Positions 44,401 through 55,315 of a DNA stretch of 64,000 nucleotides are shown here, piece after piece. Below the pieces are notes generated by a model, which saw only the letters and a program-made list of their open reading frames with translations, was not told where the DNA came from and searched no databases. The position numbers and the translations under genes are program-made. Origin of the DNA: Rhizomys pruinosus. Taxonomy: Eukaryota > Chordata > Mammalia > Rodentia > Spalacidae. Positions within the stretch are counted from its first letter, which is position 1. Each line of letters starts with the position of its first letter. The DNA lies in the NCBI GenBank assembly GCA_009823505.1, contig VZQC01004543.1, positions 849,163 to 913,162 on the forward strand. The letters are read 5' to 3'.

Positions 44401-45116
44401 ATGTATTCAGAAGAAATCATTTAATTCCATTTCAGCAGGTATGATTTAAATGCCTAGAACAGGATCTTAGTCCCACCATTTAGAAATGATATAAAGTTAG
44501 GCAAATTTCTGAAGCCTAAGAGTCTGTTTCTGCATCCACAGAAGGGAATGGGGAGTTTCTATCATAAGAGATGATAGACCCAGGCCCAGACCAGTTTCAC
44601 AGAAGAAATTCTATAAAACACACTCAAAAAGACCTACAACCATTATACTGAAACTGTTTAGAAGGATACAATCAGAGGAATTCTCCCAAATACTTCTATG
44701 AAGCCAGCATCACTCTGTTACCAAAACCAGGCAAAAATACAACTAAAAGGAGAATTATAGACCCTCTCCCTAAGAACACAGATGCCAAAATTCTAAACGA
44801 GATACTGGCAAATAACATACAGACCCACATCAAGATGATCACCATCAATGACCAAGTTGGATTCATACTAGAGATGCAGAATGGTTCAACTACGAAAATC
44901 AATAAACATCAAAACACATATGGAATGAAAGACAAAAACCAACACAATCATCCATTGATCTGAAAAAGCCTTTGACAAATCCAGCATCCCTTCCTGCTTA
45001 AAGCCCTAGAGGAATTGGATTGGAGGATCATCCTCAATTAACAAAGCCATATAAGGAAACCCACAGCCAATATCATCCTAAATGGGGAAATGACAGAAAC
45101 ATTCCCTTTAAGGTAA
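41496..45116. repeat. Left arm of a 3.6-kb inverted duplication
   Basis: Reverse complement of 48,148-51,804 over its full length. The outer about 1.1 kb (41,496 to about 42,600) looks identical, since translated frames of 130, 75 and 66 codons match exactly. The inner part has small deletions relative to the right arm (for example gtgcaatccgggaggtc for gtgcaatgccgcggaggtc at 43,157). It holds single-copy DNA, an L1 3' end (about 42,835-43,085), a partial B2 (43,090-43,205), a MIR tail near 44,210-44,300 and an L1 ORF2 fragment (44,583-45,116). Confidence 0.92.
44583..45116 (+). mobile_element. L1 ORF2 reverse-transcriptase fragment, sense
   Basis: Encodes in broken frames the RT region up to the ...[12 protein letters not shown]... 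segment. It is the mirror image of 48,148-48,705. Confidence 0.85.
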
Positions 45117-46860
45117 AATTAGAAAAGGGGCACAGGGGATGAGAGGTAAAACAGTCCACTCTCTCTGAAGCTGTTGACTTGGACTCTGGTCAATTCTGGC
45201 TGTTTCCTTTCATGGGCTGACAGTTTGTCCAAGAATAACTTTTCGATCCTACTAATGAAGAACAAAGCAATTAGATATATAGGTATTTAAGCAGCACAGA
45301 AATTTATGGTAGGTTACTTTAGCATAGACACATGTTGGATATGTTAATCCATGAATTAACAATTTTCCCCCTGTTTAAATATGACAGGGTCTTACTGTGG
45401 CTTATAACATCTCCTAACCTAAAGAGGATGTAAGCTTGTGGCATCAACCATGGGTTATTTCTCCAAGGGGAGAGCCAATAGCCAATTAGATTGGATATAC
45501 CGGCCATGGCTGCCTCGCTGCCACAGTATTTTCAGGCAGGTGAGGTGTAGCTGGTGCTGACGGTGGAGTCTTGCTTGACTCAGGAGACCATATTTTCTTT
45601 ATTGGTTTAGTTGTCTTTGGTAACACTCTCTGGCATTCCAGAGGCCATCTGTACACTGTCATGTGTGTCGCAATACATCCCTCCCATGTTAAGTCAGGTC
45701 TTCGGCAGCAGGGTCTTATTGCCTCTCCTCCTGTAGGTATCCCAACTTGAGGCAAGGAGCCCTTACCTTTTGTGGGGCCTTGGACTCCCCTGGCCAACAT
45801 CCACCCGGCTAGACAATCATTTGCTGATGTCAGAGCTTCTGTATTTAATATATTTTGCCTGAGTGCATAGCCCTAGGACTTTAGTATTTATATTTAGTTT
45901 CTGAACAGAGAGTATCCCTTCCACAGTTTCCCAGTCTAGTTAGTCAATTAAGAAAGCATTTAACTGGTTTATATAAGAGATTACCCTCCCTCGTAATTGT
46001 CTCCAATTTACCCGTTGGGGACCCGACCATGCATCGCGTCTATTTTCTCCTGTGTCGATGGGGGGGAGGCCAAGAACCTCTCATTCGCCATTGTGGCACC
46101 TAGCGTAAGTTTCTGCGGGCCCATATCGCCCTAGTTGTTACAGTGTGACTCACCAGAGGGATTTCGATGTTTAGGGCATCTTGAGGCTTTTCTTCCTTTG
46201 AATGTTCAGACGGGTCAGGCCTTTCCCTTGCACTTTTTGGTACACCTACTCATTGCAAACCTGTATCTTTTTCTTTCTCAGCCATTAATGTGGGACGTTT
46301 TTGTCCTGTTGGAACAAACAAATCATTTCCCATAGTTAGTTTTAAGAATTAATGCAAAGGTTGTGAGAAAAGGTTCATGGTCTTTCTCTGATCACCCCCC
46401 CTTTTTTTTTTGACTATAGATCTCCTAAGTTAGTGTATTACACATGACTCATAAAATGGATCCAAGATGTACATTATTCATCAAATTCCACCCATCTTGT
46501 TTGGGTGACTATATAGGATTAACTTGGGAGCAAACGTAATTTTTACGTTAAAATCATCTTAAAGAGAAGCTACAAGGTATACTGTACAACAGAGAAATGA
46601 TAGAGGAACAATTTGTATGTGTCAATCCAAAGTTCTGTGCTCCTACAGATTGTTTATGTAAAGGCAAATGTGGCAACAGCGAATTATCTCTCCATTTAAT
46701 TCAGATGCATACCATTTTTATCATATTCTGTAAACCAATGTTTGTTTAATGTACACGTTTACTTTTACTGTTCCTAAAAACCAGGTGGTCCTGTAGACAG
46801 TGTTTAGGCAGAAACTAGGGTACTTGTGACTTCACGTCAATTAAATATGCCTTAATACGA
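45117..46860. other. Unassigned spacer segment, possibly a decayed endogenous retroviral relic
   Basis: About 1.7 kb with no SINE or LINE, scattered CpGs (45,990-46,130) and a 104-codon minus-strand frame (45,800-45,486). The minus-strand translation around 46,340-46,100 and 45,800-45,480 has a loosely retroviral-like flavour, but I cannot name a family. It may equally be single-copy DNA. No functional frame is present. Confidence 0.3.
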
Positions 46861-46869
46861 TATTATCCT

Positions 46870-48147
46870 GTCCCTCTCCCCCCATGCCCCCCTTCCAATT
46901 GCACCATTTCAGTCCATTTTCTGATGCAGTCTTTCTGTGTTCTTTTATATGCACCTCCCCATGAGAAATATTTATATCTGGGTTGTTGGTACTAGCATCC
47001 ACACATATGAGGGACAACCATTTGTCGTTTGTTTTTTCTGGGACTGTGTGACCATCATTAACAATAATTTCTCAGCTCCAATCCATGTACCTGCAAATTT
47101 CATGATGATTTTCCCTACTTTACTGCTGGCAAGAATTCATGTGTATAAGTACCCACACATTTTCTCTATCCACCATCAGTTTGGAAGGGCACCTGGGCTT
47201 TCCCAGTTTTTGCGATTGGAACAGAGCTGCAATAAACATAGGCTGTGCATTGTATCTTTGCGTAAGTTGTGTCTTGTGGTATATACCCAGGATGGTTATG
47301 AGCTGTGTCAAATGTAAGGCTCATTGTTGAGTCTTCAAAGGGTTCTCCACACTGCTTTGCCATAGTGGCTGTTAACAGTTACATTCCACTAGCAAATGGA
47401 TGAGTGTTTCCCCTTCGCCACACAACCTCTCAGTCACGGTATCATTTCGTGTTCTGATCCTAGCCTGTCTTATTGGATAAGATGATATCTCTGCAGTGGT
47501 TTAATTTGCATTTCCCTTAATTAAAAGATGTTTGAACACTTCTTAAGATGTTTTCTCGGTCCATCCTAACTCTTTCCTTTAATGTCCTATTGAATCTTGC
47601 TCCATCTATTGAATGTTCATTTGTTTTTTTCTCTTGTTTTGAGTAGTTATATCTGGAAATTAATGCTTTGTCAGATGTTCTGCGGTGAAGTTTCCTCCCA
47701 CTCTGTGGATCTTCTCCTCACTTCCTTTATGTTCTCTTTGATGACAGAAGCTTTTGAGTTTAATGAGGTCCCATTTGTCAATTGTGACTTATTCTTGTGC
47801 AGCTGCTGTCTGATAGGATCTTCACACACCTATGTCTTGAGTCTGCTGCCAAGCTCTTCATCACCTCAGAGTTTGGGGTTTCAGTTGAGGTCTTGGGTCC
47901 ATCTGGAGTTGACCTTTTGTACAAGGGTGAGAGGTAGCGGTTAATTTCATTCTTCTACAAGTGGTGATCCAGTTTTGCCACACAACTTGCTGAAGATCTT
48001 CTTTTCTCCATTGTGTCTTCTTGGCCCCCTTCAAATATGAGTGGCTGAATGTATGTGCTCAGTTTGGTCTTCAGTTTTTCCATTGGTCAACGGTCTGTTT
48101 GTGCCAGACCAGGCTGTTTTATGACTGATAGCCCTGTAGTATAGTTA
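46870..48147 (-). mobile_element. L1 3' UTR and ORF2 end, antisense, error-rich
   Basis: Same L1 segment as 15,013-16,480 in order, but with a deletion or insertion every few tens of bases (for example tgggactgtgtgaccatcattaacaataatt near 47,040). It ends at ccctgtagtatag, where the right arm begins at a different L1 position. Confidence 0.88.
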
Positions 48148-48705
48148 TATTACCTTTAAAGGGAATGTTTCTGTCATTTCCCCATTTAGGATGATATTGG
48201 CTGTGGGTTTCCTGTATATGGCTTTGATTACATTGAGGAATGATCCCTCCAATCCAATTCCTTCTAGGACTTTAAGCAGGAAGGGATGCTGGATTTTGTC
48301 AAAGGCTTTTTCAGCATCAATTGAGATGATGGTGTGGTTTTTGTCTTTCATTCCATTTATGTGTTTGATGTTTATTGATTTTCGTATGTTGAACCATCTC
48401 TGCATCTCTAGTATGAATCCAACTTGGTCATGATGGATGATCATCTTGATGTGGGTCTGTATGTGATTTGCCAGTATCCTGTTTAGAATTTTGGCATCTG
48501 TGTTCTTTAGGGAGATGGGTCTATAATTCTCCTTTTTAGTTGTATCTTTGCCTGGTTTTGGTAACAGAGTGATGCTGGCTTCATAGAAGGTATTTGGGAG
48601 AATTCCCTCTGATTGTATCCTTCTAAACAGTTTCAGTAATAATGGTTGTAGGTCTTTTTGAAGTGTTTTATAGAATTCTGCTGTGAAACTGTCTGGGCCT
48701 GGGCT
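48148..48705 (-). mobile_element. L1 ORF2 reverse-transcriptase fragment, antisense
   Basis: Minus-strand 48,444-48,145 is open for 99 codons with [34 protein letters not shown] and [14 protein letters not shown], the early RT blocks of L1 ORF2. It is separated from the downstream RT half by a deletion, or by an assembly join at 48,147. Confidence 0.88.
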
Positions 48706-49380
48706 ATCCTATCATCTCTATGATAGAAACTCCCCATTCCCTTCTGTGGATGCAGAAACAGACTCTTAGGCTTCAGAAATTTGCCTAACTTTATATCATT
48801 TCTAAATGGTGGGACTAAGATCCTGTTCTAGGCATTTAAATCATACCTGCTGAAATGGAATTAAATGATTTCTTCTGAATACATAGTATGAACTGTCTTA
48901 CATAGTGGGCTTAGTGCTTTGGGGCATAGTATAAGGGATAGACTTTAATACGACTTTTAACCCAACACTGAGCTACGGAGTTCGGATCTCAAGAAAATTG
49001 GATTCAAATCCTAATTTTCATTTTCAGTAGCTGCATGATCCTGAGTAAATTACATAAGCCTCATTTTGTAAAGGTGGGAAGGAAGTGAAGGAGAGATCAG
49101 GCTGCCTGGAATGGAGTGTAGGATGAAGAATGTATGTCAAAAAAGGTATATTGTAATTCACAGTAGATTTCTGTCATTGTGATCACCAGGTATTATTAAA
49201 CACTCCTCTGTACATTTAAAAAATTTTTCACTCCAGCTATTTATTCTTTTCAAAGTTGAAGGAAAATACTTCCTCATCCTGGATTCCCTTATATCCAACA
49301 TGCAGATGTTTGACTTGGGTTCTGATAATTCTGTCACCCCTAGGGGACACTATCCAACAAATAGTGGAAGGGTTTGGTGT

Positions 49381-49991
49381 CTGGCTCTATAGAAGACTGA
49401 TGCTCAGTGCAGCGGTAGTGAGGTTCTACTAGAAAATTCCACAGGGTAGTAGGGATCTACAAGAGCAGGCATGCTCTTAACCACTGAGCCATCTTTCCAG
49501 CCCAACTACACATTCTTGCTACTGTACTGTTCTGCATCAGCACAGGCCCAGCAACAAAGGAATCACGTGACCATAAACTCTTCCATATTATTTTCATTTT
49601 TAAATCAAAACAAATCAGAAACTGAGAAGGAAAATAATAATAATCAAAGGGTTGGCATTAAAGGTCAACAGAAATTAAAAGATACATGAACCAAAGAAAA
49701 AACACAACACGTGTTATTCTGGACTCCAAGCCATAAATCAGTTCATAGGCACACAATAGTCTACCGCCATATCACCAGGGTTTGGGGTTGTGAACAACAG
49801 AATCTACTTAGGCTGGACTGAGTAGAAAAGAAATTTATTAGACGATACATTGTAGGTAACTCATACAATCTTTGAGAGGATAAGGAGCCAGAATCAGGTG
49901 CTCTCCAGCCAGGGATCCCTACTACCCCGTGGAATTTTCTAGTAGAACCTCACTACCGCTGCACTGAGCATCAGTCTTCTATAGAGCCAGT
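49381..49991. repeat. Nested inverted repeat: 77-bp arms around about 460 bp
   Basis: ctggctctatagaagactgatgctc... (49,381-49,457) recurs in reverse complement at 49,914-49,991, with one or two differences. The mirror pair lies at 43,300-43,377 and 43,832-43,910 in the other arm. The left boundary adjoins an antisense B2-head remnant (49,458-49,504). Origin unknown; the interior has no transposase-like frame. Confidence 0.8.
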
Positions 49992-50079
49992 AACAGGGGG
50001 TTCTGATGCCCTCTTCTGGCCTCTTCTGGCATTGCATGCACAAATGCACTTAACATACCTGAAAGCCAAACGCTCATAA

Positions 50080-50205
50080 ACTCCAGTTCCAGGGGAATCT
50101 GAGACCCTCTTCTGACCTCCGCGGCATTGCACGACACGGGTGCACAGACCTGCATGCAAACAATACATTCATACACATACAAAAATAAATAATAAAAAAA
50201 ATAAA
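50080..50205 (+). mobile_element. B2 SINE, sense, 5'-truncated
   Basis: Starts at ctccagttccaggggaatctgag and has the complete B2 3' part and A-rich tail. It sits directly against an L1 3' end. Confidence 0.85.
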
Positions 50206-50490
50206 CGAATGAATGTGGTTCATGTACACAATGGAGTTCTATTCAGGGATAAAGAAAGATGACATCATGAACTTTGCAGGTAAATGGATGGAGCTAGAAG
50301 ATATCATGCTGAGTGAAGTAACACAGTCCCAGAAAAATAAACGACGAATGGTATCTCTCATCTGTGGATGCTAATTGTATGGCAAACTGAGCAATGTTAA
50401 TGTGATCTGCAAACAACTGTGCTCTTATATTGTAGAATCTCTAAAAAAAATAAAATAAAATTAAAAATAAATGAATAAATAAATAAATTT
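50206..50490 (+). mobile_element. L1 3' end, sense, short
   Basis: gtacacaatggagttctattcaggg ... gagtgaagtaacacagtccc, then 3' UTR with an A/T-rich tail at 50,440-50,490. Same older subfamily as 2,830-3,105. Confidence 0.82.
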
Positions 50491-51805
50491 AAAAAAGAGT
50501 GTGTAGTTGAGAAGGGTGATCACATTGCATCAGCTGGGAAGAGAGAGGGAGCAGTGAGGAACGGGGCAGGGATAAGACATATGGAGAGGTGATCTACTTC
50601 CTCCAAATGGGGGCCGCCTCCATTTCCATTTTAGTTAAAACATTAATTCCCTCATGATTCAATCTCTCTCAACAGTGCCACCATCTGGGCACCAAGCCTT
50701 CAACATACAAGCCTTTTGGGAAGAAGCTCCATGTGGAAACCATAAGTCTCATTCTGTATACCACATATGTGGGAAAAGATAAAAATTGTACAGAGTGTAT
50801 ATGCCCTTGTTGCATAATAAAGCCAAAAAAGCTTAACCAGAGCCATCATAAGAAGTCTGTAGACAGGATGGGTGTCTATGTGTTTACTACAGAGGAAGTC
50901 CCTCTTCCAATGTTTGATCCTATCCAGTTCCTCCTTTACATGTCATCAACCATGTTTGAGTGCAGTCCCCTTCATCTGCTATCACGTCATCCCAGGGTGG
51001 TGATTGTCAGCATGGTTTGGACAGCCTTGTTGAACTCAAGTCCTGTGGTTCTTAGTTCCTTGCTAGTTCAGAGGCTATTGGCTATTGGTTTTCTTTCAAA
51101 ATTTCGTTGTACTGTGTACTTGTAGACAAAGATATGCATGAATCTGTGGCCTCAAGTATTCCTGGCAGATACCAGGTGAGTTACACTGATGTGCTTTCTT
51201 ATTCTGTCATTTATTTCCCTTCCTTTCTTAAGCCCCATTGCTTCCTCAGACATTTCAGTCTGTTTGTAAAGCGATGTCTGAACTTGAACTTGTATTCTAC
51301 TGTGTATTTTGCTTCCTATTGGTTTTCTTCTTAAACTCTTTGTGTCTGGAATTTATATTTTGGCCCACGGAGGAAATATCAATTTGTATAGAAACAAAAA
51401 TTTTTGTTAAACTTATTATTTTTAAAACATCAAACTGAAAACATAACATGATAGTGCCTTTTTTGAATGACTGGCTATCTACAAGTTGACTGCATTATGC
51501 ATTTTAACTAAGATGATAAAATATGAAATAGCTCATCAAGTTATGAATTTCTTGTATTTCAGGTCCTTTATTATGATTTTGGTGCAATGATTTTTTTTAA
51601 AAAAGCTTCCACAGTTTTTGTTAAAGCAAGCTCTACATAATCAAGCAAAATCTCAATCTAATACACATACACATATTTTGGACAACATTAGCTACAGTAC
51701 AAAAATAAAATGTTATTTAGTCTTTCTTTAAGTGAAATCATGGGTGAACTGAAATCCTGAGAGTGTTCCTATTCTCAGTGTAAAATTAAAATCAACAGCC
51801 CTTTA

Positions 51806-52505
51806 AAAATATAAATAATCAGTCTATTTTGCATGAAGTATCACCTGAAATACCCTGTACTAAAGCTGACTTTCTCCTTCCAGTGAAACATTATTAAAGA
51901 TAGTTTGTGCATACAACTCAGCCTACTATTAGAAAGTAGGCATTGAAAACATAATATTTGTAGTTTGCTTTTTTTGCAGCCATCCTCTGGAACCGTCAAA
52001 GGCCTTGATTTGCACTTCACTGATGAGGGGCCAATGCACTGAAGGATTTAGCATTTCAAGCTCAGATTCAAGTCCAATGTGCTGGAATGGAATACAAAGT
52101 GCAGCTCTGCATTCATTATCACTTAATTATACAATCAGTTGGGTTTTCAAAGACATTTTCCTTCCAAAGCAAAATCTGTGCCAGGTACTTTTGTTTTCCT
52201 GGAATGACATTTTCATAGTAAAAAACCCCATTTTTTAAAGCTTTCTCGTTGCAAACTCAGGAACATTCTTCTGTCACAGTCTTCCCGACCCCCCCCCCCC
52301 CGCTTTGAGAGTGTAGAAGACTGTTCATTGTCCTCCCCCATAAGTTGTTCTTAAATGCAAAACTGCAAGTGTAATTTTGCTTTTCAAATGATCATCCAAA
52401 GAGAAAGATATTTAAACCGTGTGTGCTTCTTCTATTTCCTATGTATCATAGGTTTAAAAGTCACTCATCTGAGAACAATGAATTGTATATTAGTCCAGAC
52501 TAGCG
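51806..52505. other. Repeat-free single-copy DNA with a poly-C run
   Basis: Contains a run of about 14 C at 52,289-52,302. The part at 51,970-52,240 is repeat-free and has homeodomain-like AT words (acttaattatacaatc at 52,131), which may mark a conserved element; only an alignment could tell. Confidence 0.45.
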
Positions 52506-52507
52506 TC

Positions 52508-52575
52508 GTTCAGTCTTGGCACTGTTGATATTTGGGCTGGATGATTGTTGTTGTTGTGGGGTGTGTGCATGTGTG

Positions 52576-52623
<48 letters not shown>

Positions 52624-52756
52624 GGAGTACATCTGTCCTCTGCACTGCAGAAAGTTCAGCAGCATCCCTGGCCTCCGCTCACTAGATGGCAGTATCATTA
52701 CGCCCCTGCCACTTGTGGCAAAAGAAAGCCTCTCCAGACATTGCTAAGAGGCTCTT
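52508..52756 (-). mobile_element. MER5A-like hAT (Charlie) DNA transposon, split by a GT tract
   Basis: Left part: cagtcttggcactgttgatatttgggctggatg. Right part: ctgtcctctgcactgcag, cagcatccctggcctc, ctagatggcagtatcat, then cctctccagacattgc. These are in the order I recall for MER5A, a short non-autonomous element. A (GT)n tract has expanded in the middle. The strand is by convention and uncertain. Confidence 0.78.
52559..52621. repeat. (GT)n microsatellite
   Basis: About 28 GT units with a few interruptions at the left end, inside the MER5A-like element. Confidence 0.95.
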
Positions 52757-53034
52757 CTGGGATGAAGACAGCGGCTGTCCCAGGCTGGACTGGTCTAGAG
52801 CCACGAGAAGCCAAAATTACAATGATTTGCAAACCATAGCTTTGGATTTCTTTTCTACAAGTATATTTGGAAATTTGTCAATGTCCAGTTTTCTATTTTA
52901 AAGTGTATGTGGTAAACTTTGAATAGACTAGAAGGGTTTTATGCTATTTCTCACCAAAAAGGTTGTGTAGAATTCCCTAGGAAAGGTTCTTTAAAATTCT
53001 GTCCGTATCCCACTGCTTGACCCCACGTGGATGA

Positions 53035-53195
53035 TTTCCCATACAGCTTCTAGAACAATCCTTTAAACAAAGTCAGATTGTATCATTCCTGATTACAAGA
53101 ACCTCACCCCCCAATGGCACCTTTCTTGCTTAGAGTGGAAGCTAAAGTTGCTCCAAAGCTTATAGGGCCCTGTGGGATCTGACCTCTCTCCTAAC
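53035..53195 (-). mobile_element. L2-like LINE relic, antisense
   Basis: aacaaagtcagattgtatcattcctg, then ccccccaatggcacctttcttgcttagagtggaagctaaag, then ttatagggccctgtgggatctgacctctctcc: the L2 3' region in reverse complement. Confidence 0.7.
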
Positions 53196-53371
53196 AAACA
53201 CTGCATGATTGAAGCACGAGGTAGTTTAGGGTTAAAATTACCCACTGTCCCAGACAGGAGAGGGCTTGAGGAAACCCTAGTCTGGGAGGGCACTTCAAAC
53301 ACACCACAGCTGTCCGGGGCATGTGCCCATCCTGATATCATAGAGGCTGGGTTTAACTACTATCTCAATCA

Positions 53372-53540
53372 CCTATATATAAGCTTTGGGACTTGAAGCA
53401 AGTCACTGAGCTGTCGTTATACCTCAGTTTACTTCATGCATAAAATTGGAGTGAAAAGATTGGTGGTTATCGCAAATGGTTCTTATGAGATCCGCTAAGA
53501 TATTACTTGTAAAGCCCTTTAAACTTAGTATCTACCTGAT
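53372..53540 (+). mobile_element. MIR SINE, sense
   Basis: gacttgaagcaagtcactgagctgtcgttatacctcagtttacttcatgcataaaattgg, in MIR order, then gcccttt aaacttagtatctacctg. Confidence 0.75.
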
Positions 53541-53612
53541 GTTTAAACATATATATATATATGTATATATATATATACATATATATATGTTTAAACATAT
53601 ATATATATATAT
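53541..53612. repeat. AT-rich near-perfect palindrome
   Basis: gtttaaac at 53,541-53,548 and again at 53,589-53,596 bound AT dinucleotides with a central gtatat...atatac block. The 56-bp unit is self-complementary apart from two AT units, and a further (AT)n follows. Confidence 0.9.
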
Positions 53613-53721
53613 ATGAATACATTAAGTATTATTTTTAAAAGATTAACAACTTTTTTTTATTAGAAGACCCAGATTAAAATATACATTAAGTATTATTTTT
53701 AAAAGATTAACAACTTTTTTT
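53613..53721. repeat. Short direct duplication
   Basis: tacattaagtattatttttaaaagattaacaacttttttt appears twice (about 53,618-53,658 and 53,681-53,721). Its last part also serves as the B1 target duplication that follows. Confidence 0.85.
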
Positions 53722-53870
53722 TTTTGGTATTTTTGAGACAGGGTCTCCCTTTTAGTCCCAGCTGGCCTGGAGCTCACTCTGTAGACCAGGCTGGCCTTGA
53801 ACTCACAGAGATCCGCCTGCCTCTGCCTCCCAAGTGCTAGGATTAAAGATGTGTGCCACCATGCCTGGCC
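53720..53870 (-). mobile_element. B1 SINE, antisense
   Basis: Complete reverse-complement B1. Target-site duplication aagattaacaacttttt at 53,703-53,719 and 53,871-53,887. Confidence 0.94.
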
Positions 53871-53887
53871 AAGATTAACAACTTTTT

Positions 53888-54002
53888 ATAGAGGAGAAAA
53901 CTGACACAGAGAGAGGTCAAATAATTCCTCCAAGATCATACAATTGGCAAATGATGGAGCCAGGGGTTGAAATCAGGTATTTGTACCTCCATGCGCAGGC
54001 TG
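53888..54002 (-). mobile_element. MIR SINE, antisense
   Basis: tatagaggagaaaactgacacagagagaggtc, then ccaagatcatacaattggcaaatgatggagcc, then gttgaaatcagg: MIR in reverse complement. Confidence 0.8.
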
Positions 54003-54237
54003 TTTTGCTTTTCTATATTATGTTACCCTAAACAAATTTATAGTGCAGAAAGACACACATAGTTATAAGTAGTGACAATGCCTAGCAAAAAGATAAAATA
54101 AGTAATCAAATAAGTATAGTGCCAGGAGAGATTCTGTGTAGATCTGGAAATGAAGTCATTTAGAGAGATGAGCTTTCATCTCAGCAACATCACAGTTTTT
54201 AAAACTGTCAGTCCTACATTGACTTACTTCTATTTTA

Positions 54238-54466
54238 TTTTTAAAATTTTTATTATTTTTATTTCATATATATGTTTTTTTTTCCCACGTGCATTAAGTG
54301 CAACCATGTTGTGCAGTGCCTGCCGAGGTCAGAAGAGGCCATCGGATCCCCTGAAACTGGAGTTACAGACAGTGGTTAGCTGCCATGTGGGTGCTGGGAA
54401 CTGAACCCAGGTTCCCTGCAAGAGCATCCAGTGCTCTTAACCCCTGAGCCATCTCTCTCCAGCCCC
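54238..54466 (-). mobile_element. B2 SINE, antisense (cluster member 1)
   Basis: Diverged reverse-complement B2 (gcattaagtgcaaccatgttg ... ctgagccatctctctccagcccc). Confidence 0.85.
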
Positions 54467-54483
54467 TTAATTCTATTTTCTTT

Positions 54484-54706
54484 AAAATTTTATTTTCTTT
54501 TTAATTTTTTGTATGTATTTGAGTGTATATTGCCTGCACGTGTGTAAGTGCACCCTTGTCATGCAATGCCTGCAGAGGTCAGAAGAGGATGTTGGATCCC
54601 CTGGAACTGGAGTTACAGACAGTTGTTGGCCACCATGTGGATGCTGGGAATCAAACCTAGGTCTTCAGCAAGAGCAACTAGTGCTGAGCTTTCTCCCTAG
54701 TCCCTG
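54484..54706 (-). mobile_element. B2 SINE, antisense (cluster member 2)
   Basis: Diverged reverse-complement B2 (gtatttgagtgtatattgcc ... tgctgagctttctccctagtcc). Confidence 0.82.
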
Positions 54707-54749
54707 GATTTTTAATTAATTGATTAATTAAAATTAATTACTTATTACG

Positions 54750-55054
54750 TGTGACATATACTTGTGTGTGCATGGGTATGTGCAGATGTGGAAGCCATAG
54801 GCCAAGGCCAGGTGTCTTCCTCGATTGCTCTGCACCTTACTTTTTGAGACAGGGTCTTTCATTGAATCTGAAGCTCACTGTCTCAGACTGGCTGGCCAGC
54901 AAGTCTCCAGGATCTGCCCGTGTCTGACCCCAGCAGCACTGAGACTCTGGGTGCTCAGCTTGTACTGGGTCTTTATGTGGGTGCTGGGATCTAAGCTCAA
55001 GCCCTCATGCTTATGCAGTGAGCATTTACTGACCTAGCCATCTTTTCAGTACCT
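54750..55054 (-). mobile_element. B4/RSINE1-like SINE, antisense (cluster member 3)
   Basis: gatgtggaagccataggcc, then a B1-like block (ttgagacagggtctttcattg ... gctggccagcaag), then an ID-like end (tgtgggtgctgggatctaagctc ... tgacctagccatcttttcag). Confidence 0.7.
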
Positions 55055-55082
55055 TGTTTTATGGTTTATTATTTTAGTTTAC

Positions 55083-55309
55083 TTTCTTGAGATAGGATCT
55101 CATGTATCCCTGGCTGGCCTCTAAGTCACTATGTGCTGAGGATGACCTTGAATTTCTCATCCTCCTGCCTCTACCTCCTGAGTGCTGGGGTTGTAGGGAT
55201 GCACCACTACATCTAGTTTCCTATGGTGCTGAGGCGGGGGGGGGGGTCAAACCTAAGGCTTTGTGTATGCAGAAAGTGCTCTAGTGACTGAGCCACACTA
55301 CCACTCCTG
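55083..55309 (-). mobile_element. B4-like SINE, antisense (cluster member 4)
   Basis: A B1-like left part (cttgagataggatctcatgtatccctggctgg ... gtgctggggttgtagggatgcacc), a run of ten G, then an ID-like part (tcaaacctaaggctttgtgtatgcag ... actgagccacactacc). Confidence 0.7.
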
Positions 55310-55315
55310 GTTTAT

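Larger units (their letters stand above)
48148..51804. repeat. Right arm of the 3.6-kb inverted duplication
   Basis: Cleaner copy of the block; it continues at 51,805 into ordinary single-copy DNA, so this arm is probably the genuine locus. Order: L1 ORF2 fragment antisense (48,148-48,705), single-copy DNA with a MIR tail (48,985-49,080), the nested 77-bp inverted repeat (49,381-49,991), partial B2 and L1 3' end (50,080-50,480), and single-copy DNA to 51,804. Confidence 0.92.

Noticed and set aside
50733..51438. Frames of 130, 75 and 66 codons duplicated exactly at 41,862-42,567
   Set aside because: Exact repetition results from the inverted duplication of DNA, not from selection on protein. 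The frames overlap each other and look like ordinary non-coding sequence.
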